Part shown: positions 41,437-49,419 of the stretch, one piece after another | Numbering within the stretch: position 1 is the stretch's first letter | Layout of the letters: each line of letters begins with the position of its first letter | The notes under the pieces: generated by a model | The model's database searches: none | What the model saw: the letters and a program-made list of their open reading frames with translations, nothing else | What the model was told of the DNA's origin: nothing | Assembly (NCBI RefSeq): GCF_030553305.1 | Contig: NZ_JARRAH010000001.1 | Coordinates: forward strand, 310,001 to 374,000 | DNA length: 64,000 bases | Direction of reading: 5' to 3' | Source of the DNA: Halomarina ordinaria | Lineage (GTDB): Archaea; Halobacteriota; Halobacteria; Halobacteriales; Haloarculaceae | Program-made: the position numbers and the translations under genes

Positions 41437-44178
41437 TCAGTCGGTCTCGCCGAGCGTGGGACGGGCGCTCTCCTCGCCGAGTTCGCTGAGGACGCGCTCG
41501 TGGAACTCCCGGAGGACCGCGCTCTCGTCCTCGGCGAGGACGACGTCGCTCGCGGCGAGGGCGGCGAGGCCGAACGCCCGCGGCGAGGGGGAGTCGACGC
41601 GGTGGTGGGTCACCCGGAGGTCGCCGCGCGAGACGGCCGCAACCGCCCGCTCGACCGCCTCGACGTTCAGTTTGTCCTCCAGTATCTCGCGGTAGGTCTC
41701 CTCCAGGACGGCGAAGTCCTCCAGGTCCGCCGCGAACCCGAGGAGCATCTCGCTCGACACCTGCTGCTGGCTCGCGGACTTCTCGTACCCCTTGTACCGC
41801 TTCAGTATCATCAGCGAGCGCGTCGCGTTGATGCGGAAGTAGCGCTTGAGGAGGTCCGTTCCCGACAGCGCCGCGCGGAGGTCGGCGCGCACGTCCCCGG
41901 GGTCGATGCCCTCGACGAGTTCGACGAGGTCGACCTTCCGGTTGAGCGGCATCGAGAGCGCGAAGCCGTGGTCCGCGACGGCGACGGTGACGTTCGCGTT
42001 CGCCGCCTGCGCGCACCGGTGGGCGACGAGCCGCGAGAACCCGTCGTTGAACCGCCGGCCGTAGTTCGCGTGGACGTAGTAGTGACGCCGGTAGGTCGCG
42101 CGGTCGAGTTCCACCTCGACGGCGAGGCGGTCGTGGGTGCTCACCCCCTCGGCGCCGACGTAGCGCACCTGGCGGTCGTACATCCGGGTCAGCGCGCGGA
42201 CGCTGTGCTCGTCGAGCGGGAACTCGCGGAGCCAGCGGCGGACCGCCGCGGGACCTCCCTCCTCGAGTCGGTCGAGGAGGTCCGCCTGGAAGGTGAGCAC
42301 CTCCAGAGCGAGGTCGTACGAGAGGGGGAGGCGCTCGGAGAACCACGAGGGGACGGTCGGTCGGGCACCCGTGGGGTCGGCGTACACCTTCGACCCGCGG
42401 CGGTAGCGGTACTCGTAGTTCGACCCGCCGAGGACGAAGACGTCGCCCGCGTCGAGGGTGTCGAGGTACGCCTCGTCGAGCTGGCCCACCCACTCGTCGG
42501 CCCCGCGGACGAAGACGTCACAGGAGAACGAGTCCGGGATGGTGCCGACGTTCGTCATGTAGATGACGCGCGCGAGGCGGCCGCGCTTGCCGATGAGTGG
42601 CATACCCACCGGGAACTCGGGGTAGTGGTACTCCCCGTCTGGGGGGTCGTTCTCGTCGCGCCACACCTTCGGGTAGACGTTGCGCGACTCGAGGCCCGGG
42701 TAGTCGGCGGTGAGGTAGCGAAGCAGCGTCTCCCACCGCTCGTCGTCGTAGTCCCGGAAGGGGTAGGACCGCCGGAGAATCGCGCGCACCTCTGCCTCGG
42801 GTCGGACCGCGTTGATGGCCATCCCGTAGACGTGCTGGGCGGCGACGTCGTGGGCGTTCTCGGGGACGAACACCCGGTCGACGAACCCCTCCTCGGCCTT
42901 GCGCAGCATCACCGCGCACTCGACCAGGTCGTCCCGGTCGAGCGCGACCACCCGGCCGGTCACCGTCCGGCCGAGGCGGTGGCCGGCGCGCCCGACGCGC
43001 TGGAGGAGCGCCGCGACCGACTTCGGCGAACCGACCTGGACGACGAGGTCGATGTGCGGCATGTCGATGCCGAGTTCGAGGCTCATCGAGGTGGTCACCA
43101 CGTCGAGGGTGCCGGCCTTCAGCCCCTCCTCGACCGCCCGGCGGCGTTCCTTCGAGAGCGACCCGTGGTGACAGCCGGAGTTCGTCCCGTCGTAGGCGTC
43201 GTAGCGCTCCCGCAGGTTGTGGAGGACGCGCTCGGCGCCCGACCGCGTGTTGGTGAACACGAGCGTGTTCGTGTGCTCGCCCACCCACTCGTGGAGGGTG
43301 TCGTAGAAGCGGTCGGTGACCACCTCGGTCGGCGTGTTGACCAGGTCGTCCGCCGGACAGGTGAGTTCGACGTCGAACTCGCGGACGAAGCGCGCGTCGA
43401 CCACCTCGTACTCGCGAGGGGTGCCGTCGTCCTCGCGCCCGACGAGGAACTCCGCGACCGTCGAGAGCGGTTCGACCGTCGCCGAACAGCCGATGCGCGT
43501 CGGCGACCCCTCGCAGAGCGCCTCGAGGCGTTCGAGCGAGACGGCGAGGTGCGTGCCGCGCTTGTTCTCCGCGAGGCTGTGTATCTCGTCGACGACGACG
43601 TATTCCACGGTGCGAAGCTTCTCGCGGAACTTCGGGGAGTTGAGCAGGATGGCGAGCGTCTCCGGCGTCGTGTTGAGGATGTGCGGCGTCTCTGCGAGCA
43701 TCCGCCGGCGCTCGCTGTCGGGCGTGTCGCCGTGACGGATGGCGTGGCGTATCTCGACGTCCGCGTCCGAGCGCTCGGCGATGCCCGAGAGGGGGACGTC
43801 GAGGTTGCGGTGGATGTCGTTGGCGAGCGACTTCAGCGGCGAGACGTAGAGGCAGTAGACCGAGTTCTCCAGCCCCGCCTCCCGCTCCCGACGATAGAGG
43901 TCGTCGATGATGGCGGTGAACGACGAGAGCGTCTTGCCCGACCCCGTCGGCGCGCAGACCAGCGCGTTGCGCCGGTCGTGGATGAGCGGGATGGCCTCCT
44001 TCTGGGGCGGGGTGAAGAAGCCGCCGTTCTGGGGGACGTGTTCGCCGAACGCGTCGACCCACCAGCGCGCGACGGTCGGGTCGAGCAGGTCGAGGACCCC
44101 CTCGTCGTCGATGGGGACGTCGGCCGGCGAGAAGTCGACGTCGAACTCGTCGGCCGCGAGTAACTCCCGTCCCCTCAT
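41437..44178 (-). CDS. lhr: Lhr-family ATP-dependent helicase
   Basis: The 913-residue superfamily 2 helicase has motif I 'ALVCAPTGSGKTLSSF', motif II 'VVVDEIHSL', 'NTTPETLAI', 'IGCSATVEPL' and 'LLQRVGRAGHRLG'. A winged-helix plus Lhr-core region fills the C-terminal half. Archaeal Lhr proteins unwind RNA:DNA hybrids and branched DNA, and some are cold- or stress-linked. It is the Lhr-core length, without the long bacterial extension. It is convergent with the monooxygenase gene and divergent from the RNase Z-like gene. Confidence 0.93.
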   Translation of the reverse strand: MRGRELLAADEFDVDFSPADVPIDDEGVLDLLDPTVARWWVDAFGEHVPQNGGFFTPPQKEAIPLIHDRRNALVCAPTGSGKTLSSFTAIIDDLYRREREAGLENSVYCLYVSPLKSLANDIHRNLDVPLSGIAERSDADVEIRHAIRHGDTPDSERRRMLAETPHILNTTPETLAILLNSPKFREKLRTVEYVVVDEIHSLAENKRGTHLAVSLERLEALCEGSPTRIGCSATVEPLSTVAEFLVGREDDGTPREYEVVDARFVREFDVELTCPADDLVNTPTEVVTDRFYDTLHEWVGEHTNTLVFTNTRSGAERVLHNLRERYDAYDGTNSGCHHGSLSKERRRAVEEGLKAGTLDVVTTSMSLELGIDMPHIDLVVQVGSPKSVAALLQRVGRAGHRLGRTVTGRVVALDRDDLVECAVMLRKAEEGFVDRVFVPENAHDVAAQHVYGMAINAVRPEAEVRAILRRSYPFRDYDDERWETLLRYLTADYPGLESRNVYPKVWRDENDPPDGEYHYPEFPVGMPLIGKRGRLARVIYMTNVGTIPDSFSCDVFVRGADEWVGQLDEAYLDTLDAGDVFVLGGSNYEYRYRRGSKVYADPTGARPTVPSWFSERLPLSYDLALEVLTFQADLLDRLEEGGPAAVRRWLREFPLDEHSVRALTRMYDRQVRYVGAEGVSTHDRLAVEVELDRATYRRHYYVHANYGRRFNDGFSRLVAHRCAQAANANVTVAVADHGFALSMPLNRKVDLVELVEGIDPGDVRADLRAALSGTDLLKRYFRINATRSLMILKRYKGYEKSASQQQVSSEMLLGFAADLEDFAVLEETYREILEDKLNVEAVERAVAAVSRGDLRVTHHRVDSPSPRAFGLAALAASDVVLAEDESAVLREFHERVLSELGEESARPTLGETD

Positions 44179-44285
44179 TCGGGCGAGGTTGGGCCCGCGC
44201 GGGTAAGTCGATTCGCCCCGGAGTGAATCTGAAACCCGCAGTCGACGGCACGGGAACTTTGGGTATCGACCCCGATACTCCGCCC

Positions 44286-45029
44286 ATGCACCTCACGTTC
44301 CTCGGGACCGGGAGCGCGATGCCGACCGGCGAGCGCGCCCAGACGGGGCTGTTGCTCACCGCCGACGAGGCGGCCCCGCTGCTCGTCGACTGCGGCAGCG
44401 GCGTCCTCTCGGCGCTCGCGAACACCGACGTCGGGTACGAGGGCGTCCCGACCGTGTTGCTCACCCACCACCACCTCGACCACGTGAGCGACCTCATGGC
44501 GCTGTTCAAGGCGCGCTGGCTCTCCGGAGCGACCGACCTCGAACTCGTCGGTCCGTCGGGGACGGCCGCGCTCGTCGAGGGGCTGCTGGACGTCCACGAC
44601 TACATGCAGGGACGCCTCGACCTCGTCGTCCGCGAGGTCGAACCCGGCGCGTTCTCGGTGGCGGGCTACGACGTCGAGGCCGTCGAGACGGTCCACTCGA
44701 TGCCGTGTCTCGCCTACCGGTTCGAGGCCGACGGCGCGACGCTCACCGTCAGCGGCGACACCGAAGCCACCGACGACGTCGCCGCCCTCGCCGACGGGTC
44801 GGACGTCCTCGTCCACGACTGCTCCTTCCCCGACGAGGTGGACGTGGACAACCACCCCACCCCGAGCCAGCTGGGGCGGACGCTCTCGGGGCGCCAGTAC
44901 GGCCGGGTCTTCCTCACCCACCTCTACCCCCACACCGAGGGACGCCACGGGGCGATGCTCGACTCGCTTCGCGAGCACTACACCGGCGACGTCACGTTCG
45001 CCCGCGACGGCCTCTCCGTCGAGGTCTGA
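44286..45029 (+). CDS. RNase Z/arylsulfatase-type metallo-beta-lactamase protein
   Basis: The 247-residue protein starts MHLTFLGTGSAMPTGERAQTGLL, the usual start of RNase Z-like MBL enzymes, and has the complete metal motif 'LLTHHHLDHVSD', a later 'TVSGDTEATDDV' and a C-terminal 'FLTHLYPH'. The RNase Z exosite arm is not evident and the protein is shorter than true tRNase Z, so it is more likely an RNase Z-like phosphodiesterase. The ATG at 44286 is preferred over one 63 bases upstream that adds non-family residues. Confidence 0.82.
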   Translation: MHLTFLGTGSAMPTGERAQTGLLLTADEAAPLLVDCGSGVLSALANTDVGYEGVPTVLLTHHHLDHVSDLMALFKARWLSGATDLELVGPSGTAALVEGLLDVHDYMQGRLDLVVREVEPGAFSVAGYDVEAVETVHSMPCLAYRFEADGATLTVSGDTEATDDVAALADGSDVLVHDCSFPDEVDVDNHPTPSQLGRTLSGRQYGRVFLTHLYPHTEGRHGAMLDSLREHYTGDVTFARDGLSVEV

Positions 45030-45235
45030 ATGCCGACCGGTCGGTGAAAGTGCCCCCTGCCGCCTCGAACCCCTCGAAATACCCCGCGCTGCACCCCCGA
45101 CAACTATTTTCACCCCGCCTCTGGGTCGCGTCGACGGTTCCATCGCGCGCAGGACGTGTATACCACGCGCGTCCCACCTGTCCGGTTCGCCAGCCGCCTC
45201 GACCACACCTCACCACGGCCGCACCGCTCGGCTAG

Positions 45236-46303
45236 CTAGTCGAGCCGGTAGCGGAGGATGGCCGCGACGCCGCCGAGGTTCGAGAGCTGTTCGCCGGGGG
45301 CGAACTCCGAGGAGAAGACGACCACGTCGCCGCCCTTCTGGTCGACCGTCTCCAGCAACTCGTTGGCGTCGACTGACCAGTCGCCCTTCCCGCCGCGCTC
45401 CTCGCGCAGGCGGTCGTCGACCACGATGAGGGTCTCGACGGCGCCGTACTCGGCGGCCTCGGCGACCGATTCCACGCCGTAGGCCGCCTTCGCCCCCTCG
45501 GCTATCTCCTTCATCAGGCGGTCGATGAGTTCCGCCTCGCGGGCGATGCGCGTCTCCGCCTGCACGTCCTCGACGGCGCCGCGCTTCAGCACCTCGTGGA
45601 CGCCCCGGTCGCCGACGGCGCTCGTGTCGACCATCGTCAGCTTCTCGGCGATCTCGGGGGCGTTCTCCTCGATGTACTTCGCCGCGTCCTGCTTCGTGAA
45701 GCCCGGGCCGGCGAGGATGATTGCGTCCGCGTCCATCGTCTCCAGCACCGTCGTCAACTCGGCGAACAGCTCCGTGCGCGAGCGGGCGTACTCGCCCTTG
45801 CCGGTCGCGCCCGACAGCGAGGTGCGCTCCTCGGCGCCGTACTGCGCGACGGTGTGGACGTGCGCGGCCCCCTCCTCGACGGTGGCGATGGCGACGTCCG
45901 GGTTGTCAGCCGCCTCCTCGGCCTCCTTCAGCCGGTCGAGCTGGTCCGGCTTCCAGTGCTTGGTTATCTCCAGTTCCGAGTTGGTCTCGACGTTGAACGT
46001 GTGGTGGAAGCCCAGCTGGTCCTCGCGCGAGCAGTCCTCGATGACGCCGGAGACGCGCAGGCGGTTCGCGAAGCGCGCGAACTCCGTCTCCTCCACCTCG
46101 ATGGTGGCGTACATGTGCTCGCGCTCGCCCCCGGTGTCGCGCAGGTTCTCGTCGTCGCGGCGGACCCGGCGGGTCGTGTCGCTCCCGACGCTGTCGCCGG
46201 GTTCGAGCACGTAGCTCAGGTGCCAGAGGTCGTCGAGCGTCTCCGGGACGACGGTGATTCGCTCGCGGCCCCCCTCGACGCGATGCCGGTCGGCGATACG
46301 CAT
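45236..46303 (-). CDS. pelA: mRNA surveillance protein pelota
   Basis: The 355-residue protein (Dom34/pelota) binds stalled ribosomes with the archaeal Hbs1-role GTPase (aEF1A) and helps ABCE1 split them. It begins '[29 protein letters not shown]' in the Sm-like N-domain and has '[18 protein letters not shown]', then the central and C-terminal eRF1-like domains ('[18 protein letters not shown]', '[19 protein letters not shown]'). No GGQ motif is present, as expected. The ATG at 46303 matches the family N-terminus. The gene is monocistronic. Confidence 0.96.
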   Translation of the reverse strand: MRIADRHRVEGGRERITVVPETLDDLWHLSYVLEPGDSVGSDTTRRVRRDDENLRDTGGEREHMYATIEVEETEFARFANRLRVSGVIEDCSREDQLGFHHTFNVETNSELEITKHWKPDQLDRLKEAEEAADNPDVAIATVEEGAAHVHTVAQYGAEERTSLSGATGKGEYARSRTELFAELTTVLETMDADAIILAGPGFTKQDAAKYIEENAPEIAEKLTMVDTSAVGDRGVHEVLKRGAVEDVQAETRIAREAELIDRLMKEIAEGAKAAYGVESVAEAAEYGAVETLIVVDDRLREERGGKGDWSVDANELLETVDQKGGDVVVFSSEFAPGEQLSNLGGVAAILRYRLD

Positions 46304-46410
46304 GGACGACACTGCGCGACGCCGTGGTAAGTGCCCTGCTATCCGCCCTCGACGCGTGGTGGTTCTCCGACCGTTCGTACTCGGAGTGAGAACTGTCTCG
46401 ACGGCCCGGG

Positions 46411-46421
46411 ATACGTTTATG
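46411..46421 (+). promoter_or_regulatory. TATA box of the zinc alcohol dehydrogenase gene
   Basis: ATACGTTTATG is centred about 30 bases before the ATG at 46448, in the 144-base divergent gap with pelota, consistent with an almost leaderless transcript. Confidence 0.5.
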
Positions 46422-46447
46422 CCATACGTAACCAACTACCGTGTGTA

Positions 46448-47509
46448 ATGCGCGCAGCAGTCCTGAAAGAGCACGGCGAACCGCTCGAAGTAGAAGACGT
46501 GGACAACCCAGAGGCCTCTCCCGACGGGGCCGTCATCGAGATGGAGGCGTGTGGCATCTGCCGCTCCGACTGGCACGGCTGGCAGGGCGACTGGGACTGG
46601 CTCGGCATCCAGCCCCAGAAGGGCCAGATACTGGGTCACGAGCCCGCCGGAAGGGTGATAGCCGTCGGGGAGAACGTCACCCGGTTCAGCGAGGGCGACC
46701 ACGTCGCCGTCCCGTTCAACCTCGGCGACGGCACCTGTATCGAGTGCCGGACCGGCCACGGCAACACCTGCGAGAACGTGATGCCGCTCGGCTTCGTCGA
46801 GGCGGTCCCCGGCGCCTTCGCCGAGGAGATGCACGTCCCCGCCGCCGACCAGAACCTCGTCCACCTCCCGGACGGGGTCTCCTCGGTCGACATGGCGGGC
46901 CTCGGCTGCCGGTTCATGACCGCGTTCCACGGCCTCGCCCACCGCGCCGACGTCGGCGCGGGGGACTGGGTGGCCATCCACGGCTGTGGCGGCGTCGGCC
47001 TCTCGGCGGTCCACATCGCGAACGCCCTCGGCGCGAACGTCATCGCCGTCGACCTCATCGGCGAGAAACTGGAGAAGGCGAAGGACCTCGGCGCGAGCGA
47101 GACGGTCAACGCGGGCGACGTCGAGGACGTCCCCGGCGAGGTGCAGGCCATCGCCGACGGCGGCGCGAGCGTCTCCGTCGACGCCCTCGGTATCGCCACC
47201 ACCTGCCAGAACTCCGTCCTGAGCCTCGGGCGGCGCGGCCAGCACATCCAGATCGGCCTCACGACGCAGGACGAACAGGGGATGGTGTCGCTCCCGACGG
47301 ACGCGATGACGATGCAGGAGATCGAGTTCATCGGCTCGCTCGGCATGCCCCCGACGCGCTACGACGAGATCTTCCGCATGGTCGCCACCGGGAAACTCAA
47401 CCCCAGCGCCGTCGTCAGCGAGACGGTCGGCCTCGACGACGTCTCGGACAAACTCGAGGCGATGACCGACTTCGACACCGTCGGTATCCCCGTCATCGAC
47501 GCGTTCTGA
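46448..47509 (+). CDS. Zinc-dependent alcohol dehydrogenase (MDR superfamily)
   Basis: The 353-residue enzyme oxidises an alcohol or polyol with NAD(P)+. Catalytic zinc ligands are Cys in 'EACGICRSDWH' and His-Glu in 'ILGHEPAG'. The structural zinc loop reads 'LGDGTCIECRTGHGNTCEN', where Asp replaces the first of four Cys. The Rossmann motif is 'HGCGGVGLSAVHIANALGANVIAVD', whose final Asp favours NAD+. The ATG at 46448 aligns with MDR N-termini. It is monocistronic and followed by a T-run. Confidence 0.92.
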   Translation: MRAAVLKEHGEPLEVEDVDNPEASPDGAVIEMEACGICRSDWHGWQGDWDWLGIQPQKGQILGHEPAGRVIAVGENVTRFSEGDHVAVPFNLGDGTCIECRTGHGNTCENVMPLGFVEAVPGAFAEEMHVPAADQNLVHLPDGVSSVDMAGLGCRFMTAFHGLAHRADVGAGDWVAIHGCGGVGLSAVHIANALGANVIAVDLIGEKLEKAKDLGASETVNAGDVEDVPGEVQAIADGGASVSVDALGIATTCQNSVLSLGRRGQHIQIGLTTQDEQGMVSLPTDAMTMQEIEFIGSLGMPPTRYDEIFRMVATGKLNPSAVVSETVGLDDVSDKLEAMTDFDTVGIPVIDAF

Positions 47510-47517
47510 GACCACAG

Positions 47518-47534
47518 CTTCCTCCCGTTTTTCG
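47518..47534 (+). terminator. Possible T-rich terminator after the alcohol dehydrogenase gene
   Basis: CTTCCTCCCGTTTTTCG begins nine bases after the stop codon, in a 51-base convergent gap. Runs of T are the usual archaeal termination signal; no strong hairpin is needed or seen. Confidence 0.35.
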
Positions 47535-47560
47535 CGGTACAGAGCGACGGCACCGGTCGG

Positions 47561-48544
47561 TCACTCACCGCGTCGCCTGCGGAACTCCTCCGCGGCGGGG
47601 TCGTCCTCGGCGACGTCGGACCCCACCTCGCTCGGGCGCGGGCGGGTCGCGCGCCAGTCGGCCTCCGCGGCGGCCCGCGCGGAGGCGGTGTCGTCGAGCG
47701 AGACGCGTTCCCCGCGCTCCGGCCGTTCGGCCGGTGTGTCGTCCCCGGACTCGGACCCGGAGGGCTCGTCGTAGCCGAGCGCGGCGCTCGCCGAGCGGGC
47801 GAGCAGGTAGCGCGCGGTGACGTTCAGGTGGAAGTGCAGCAGGACGCCGACGAGAAAGAAGAAGTAGAACGGGAGGGTGATGGGGACGAGGACGACGACG
47901 ACGCCGGCGGCGATGGCCCAGCCGACGACGTAGTCCTCGCTGAACGTCGCGTCCACGACCGTCCGGAGGTCGAAGCCCGCGGAGACGCTCCCCTCGTGGG
48001 CGAACCGGACGGTCGCGGCCGGGACGAGGTAGGCGGCGACGACCAGCGCGAGCAGGCCGACGAGCAACGAGAGCGCCCCGACCGTGTCGACGAGCGGGGC
48101 GAACGGTTCGTTGACGGCGAGCGAACCGACGAGGGCCGCGAGGCCGACGAGGACGAGCCCGGGAAGGAGGTAGCCGAGGAGGACGGCCCACCCACCGAGC
48201 GCGTCGCGGGCGCGGACGAACGAGGTGGCGGGGGGTGCGACGGGGTCGGTCGCCCCGGCGACCGACCGGCCGACGGCCACGGCGTGCGAGCGGAAGGCGA
48301 CTCGCGCGACCAGCGAGAGACCGAGGCCGAACGCGAGCACACCGCCGAGCGCCGCGAGCGAGGGGAGGTCACCGGACCCGTCGACCGTCGGCGTGGTGCC
48401 GGTCAGTTCGACCGCGAGGACGACGGCCGTCGTGAACCAGACGAGGTCGCCGACCGTCGCGACGAAGCGGAGGACGATGCCGAGGAGGTAGGCTCCGGCG
48501 GCGCGGCCGCCGGAGAGCGGGTAGAGCAGGGCGTCGCGGAACAC
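47561..48544 (-). CDS. DUF4013 family membrane protein with acidic C-terminal tail
   Basis: The 327-residue protein has about seven hydrophobic segments between residues 13 and 245. A hydrophilic Asp/Glu/Arg-rich tail of about 75 residues follows. 'LLVGLLALVVAAYLVPAATVRFAHEGSVSAGFDLRTV' in the middle resembles the DUF4013 repeat, where a Pro-containing helix is followed by a basic-acidic FDL/FEF turn. The downstream gene on the same strand (48581, transcribed earlier) is a shorter relative. Function unknown. Confidence 0.75.
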   Translation of the reverse strand: MFRDALLYPLSGGRAAGAYLLGIVLRFVATVGDLVWFTTAVVLAVELTGTTPTVDGSGDLPSLAALGGVLAFGLGLSLVARVAFRSHAVAVGRSVAGATDPVAPPATSFVRARDALGGWAVLLGYLLPGLVLVGLAALVGSLAVNEPFAPLVDTVGALSLLVGLLALVVAAYLVPAATVRFAHEGSVSAGFDLRTVVDATFSEDYVVGWAIAAGVVVVLVPITLPFYFFFLVGVLLHFHLNVTARYLLARSASAALGYDEPSGSESGDDTPAERPERGERVSLDDTASARAAAEADWRATRPRPSEVGSDVAEDDPAAEEFRRRRGE

Positions 48545-48580
48545 GTCGGAAAAACGAAGTAGCGGGTGATAAACCCCCGC

Positions 48581-49276
48581 CTAGATAGCGGCTCTGCCGG
48601 CCGGTTCCTCGGGGGCGCGCTCCTCGCCGCGGGCGAGGGCGACGCCGCGTCCGTAGAGGTACGCCGTCACGACGCCGCCGTAGAAGCTCACCAGCGCCGC
48701 GCCGATGAAGCCGAGCAACGGGACGCCGAGGACGACGCCGTTGACGACGCCGGCGGCGACGCCCACGACGAGCGCGAGCAGCCACGCGACGGCGTACGTC
48801 CCGTTCGTGAGGACCGGGGTGAACGACCGGAACTCGAAGGCGCTCCCCAGGCGGTCCGTCTCGGCGAACCGGACGAGACCGACGGGGAAGACGTAGAGGA
48901 ACGCGAGCCCGACGACCAGCGCGAGCAGGCCGACGAGCAGGCTCACGCCACCCGCGAGAATCGTGCCGAGACCCGACCCGGCGTTGACGCTCACTCCGCC
49001 GGCGACGGCCGCTATCGCCAGGATGGCCAGGGGAATGACGAAGTACACGACGCCGATGACGAACGCCTTCACGCCGTCCACCAGCAGGTCGGCCCACTCG
49101 TCGAAGGCCGGGGGGTCGCGGTCGGTCAGCGCCGCACGGAGCACCCGGACGGTGTAGCCCACGAGGAGGAAGACGGGCACGAGCAGGAAGCTGAACAGGG
49201 TCAGCGCGGTCCCGACGAGGAGGGTCTTCCCCACCTCGTCGCTGCGCTGGATGTAGGTGAGTGCTTCAGTTATCAT
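48581..49276 (-). CDS. DUF4013 family membrane protein
   Basis: The 231-residue protein is a compact DUF4013 member with about six helices. It starts MITEALTYIQRSDEVGKTLLVG, has 'LFSFLLVPVFLLVGYTVRVLRAAL', and its 'FLYVFPVGLVRFAETDRLGSAFEFRSF' closely matches the same region of the neighbouring gene at 47561. The ATG at 49276 is preferred to a GTG nine bases upstream. The two genes are 36 bases apart, probably cotranscribed paralogues. No characterised role. Confidence 0.82.
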   Translation of the reverse strand: MITEALTYIQRSDEVGKTLLVGTALTLFSFLLVPVFLLVGYTVRVLRAALTDRDPPAFDEWADLLVDGVKAFVIGVVYFVIPLAILAIAAVAGGVSVNAGSGLGTILAGGVSLLVGLLALVVGLAFLYVFPVGLVRFAETDRLGSAFEFRSFTPVLTNGTYAVAWLLALVVGVAAGVVNGVVLGVPLLGFIGAALVSFYGGVVTAYLYGRGVALARGEERAPEEPAGRAAI

Positions 49277-49419
49277 TGGAATCACCGTTGTGACGCACCC
49301 GTCGGGCCAGTCCCGTCACTCCGGGGCGAAATCAACGCCACCGGTAGGACATTCGAGGAGATAAACAGCACTGCTCGACCGCCGGAAGGTCCGGTTTCCG
49401 GACCTGACGGACGTCCCGC

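Noticed and set aside
41500-44163. Long plus-strand frame opposite the Lhr helicase gene
   Set aside because: The minus strand has complete helicase motifs; the plus-strand translation has none and mirrors codon bias only.
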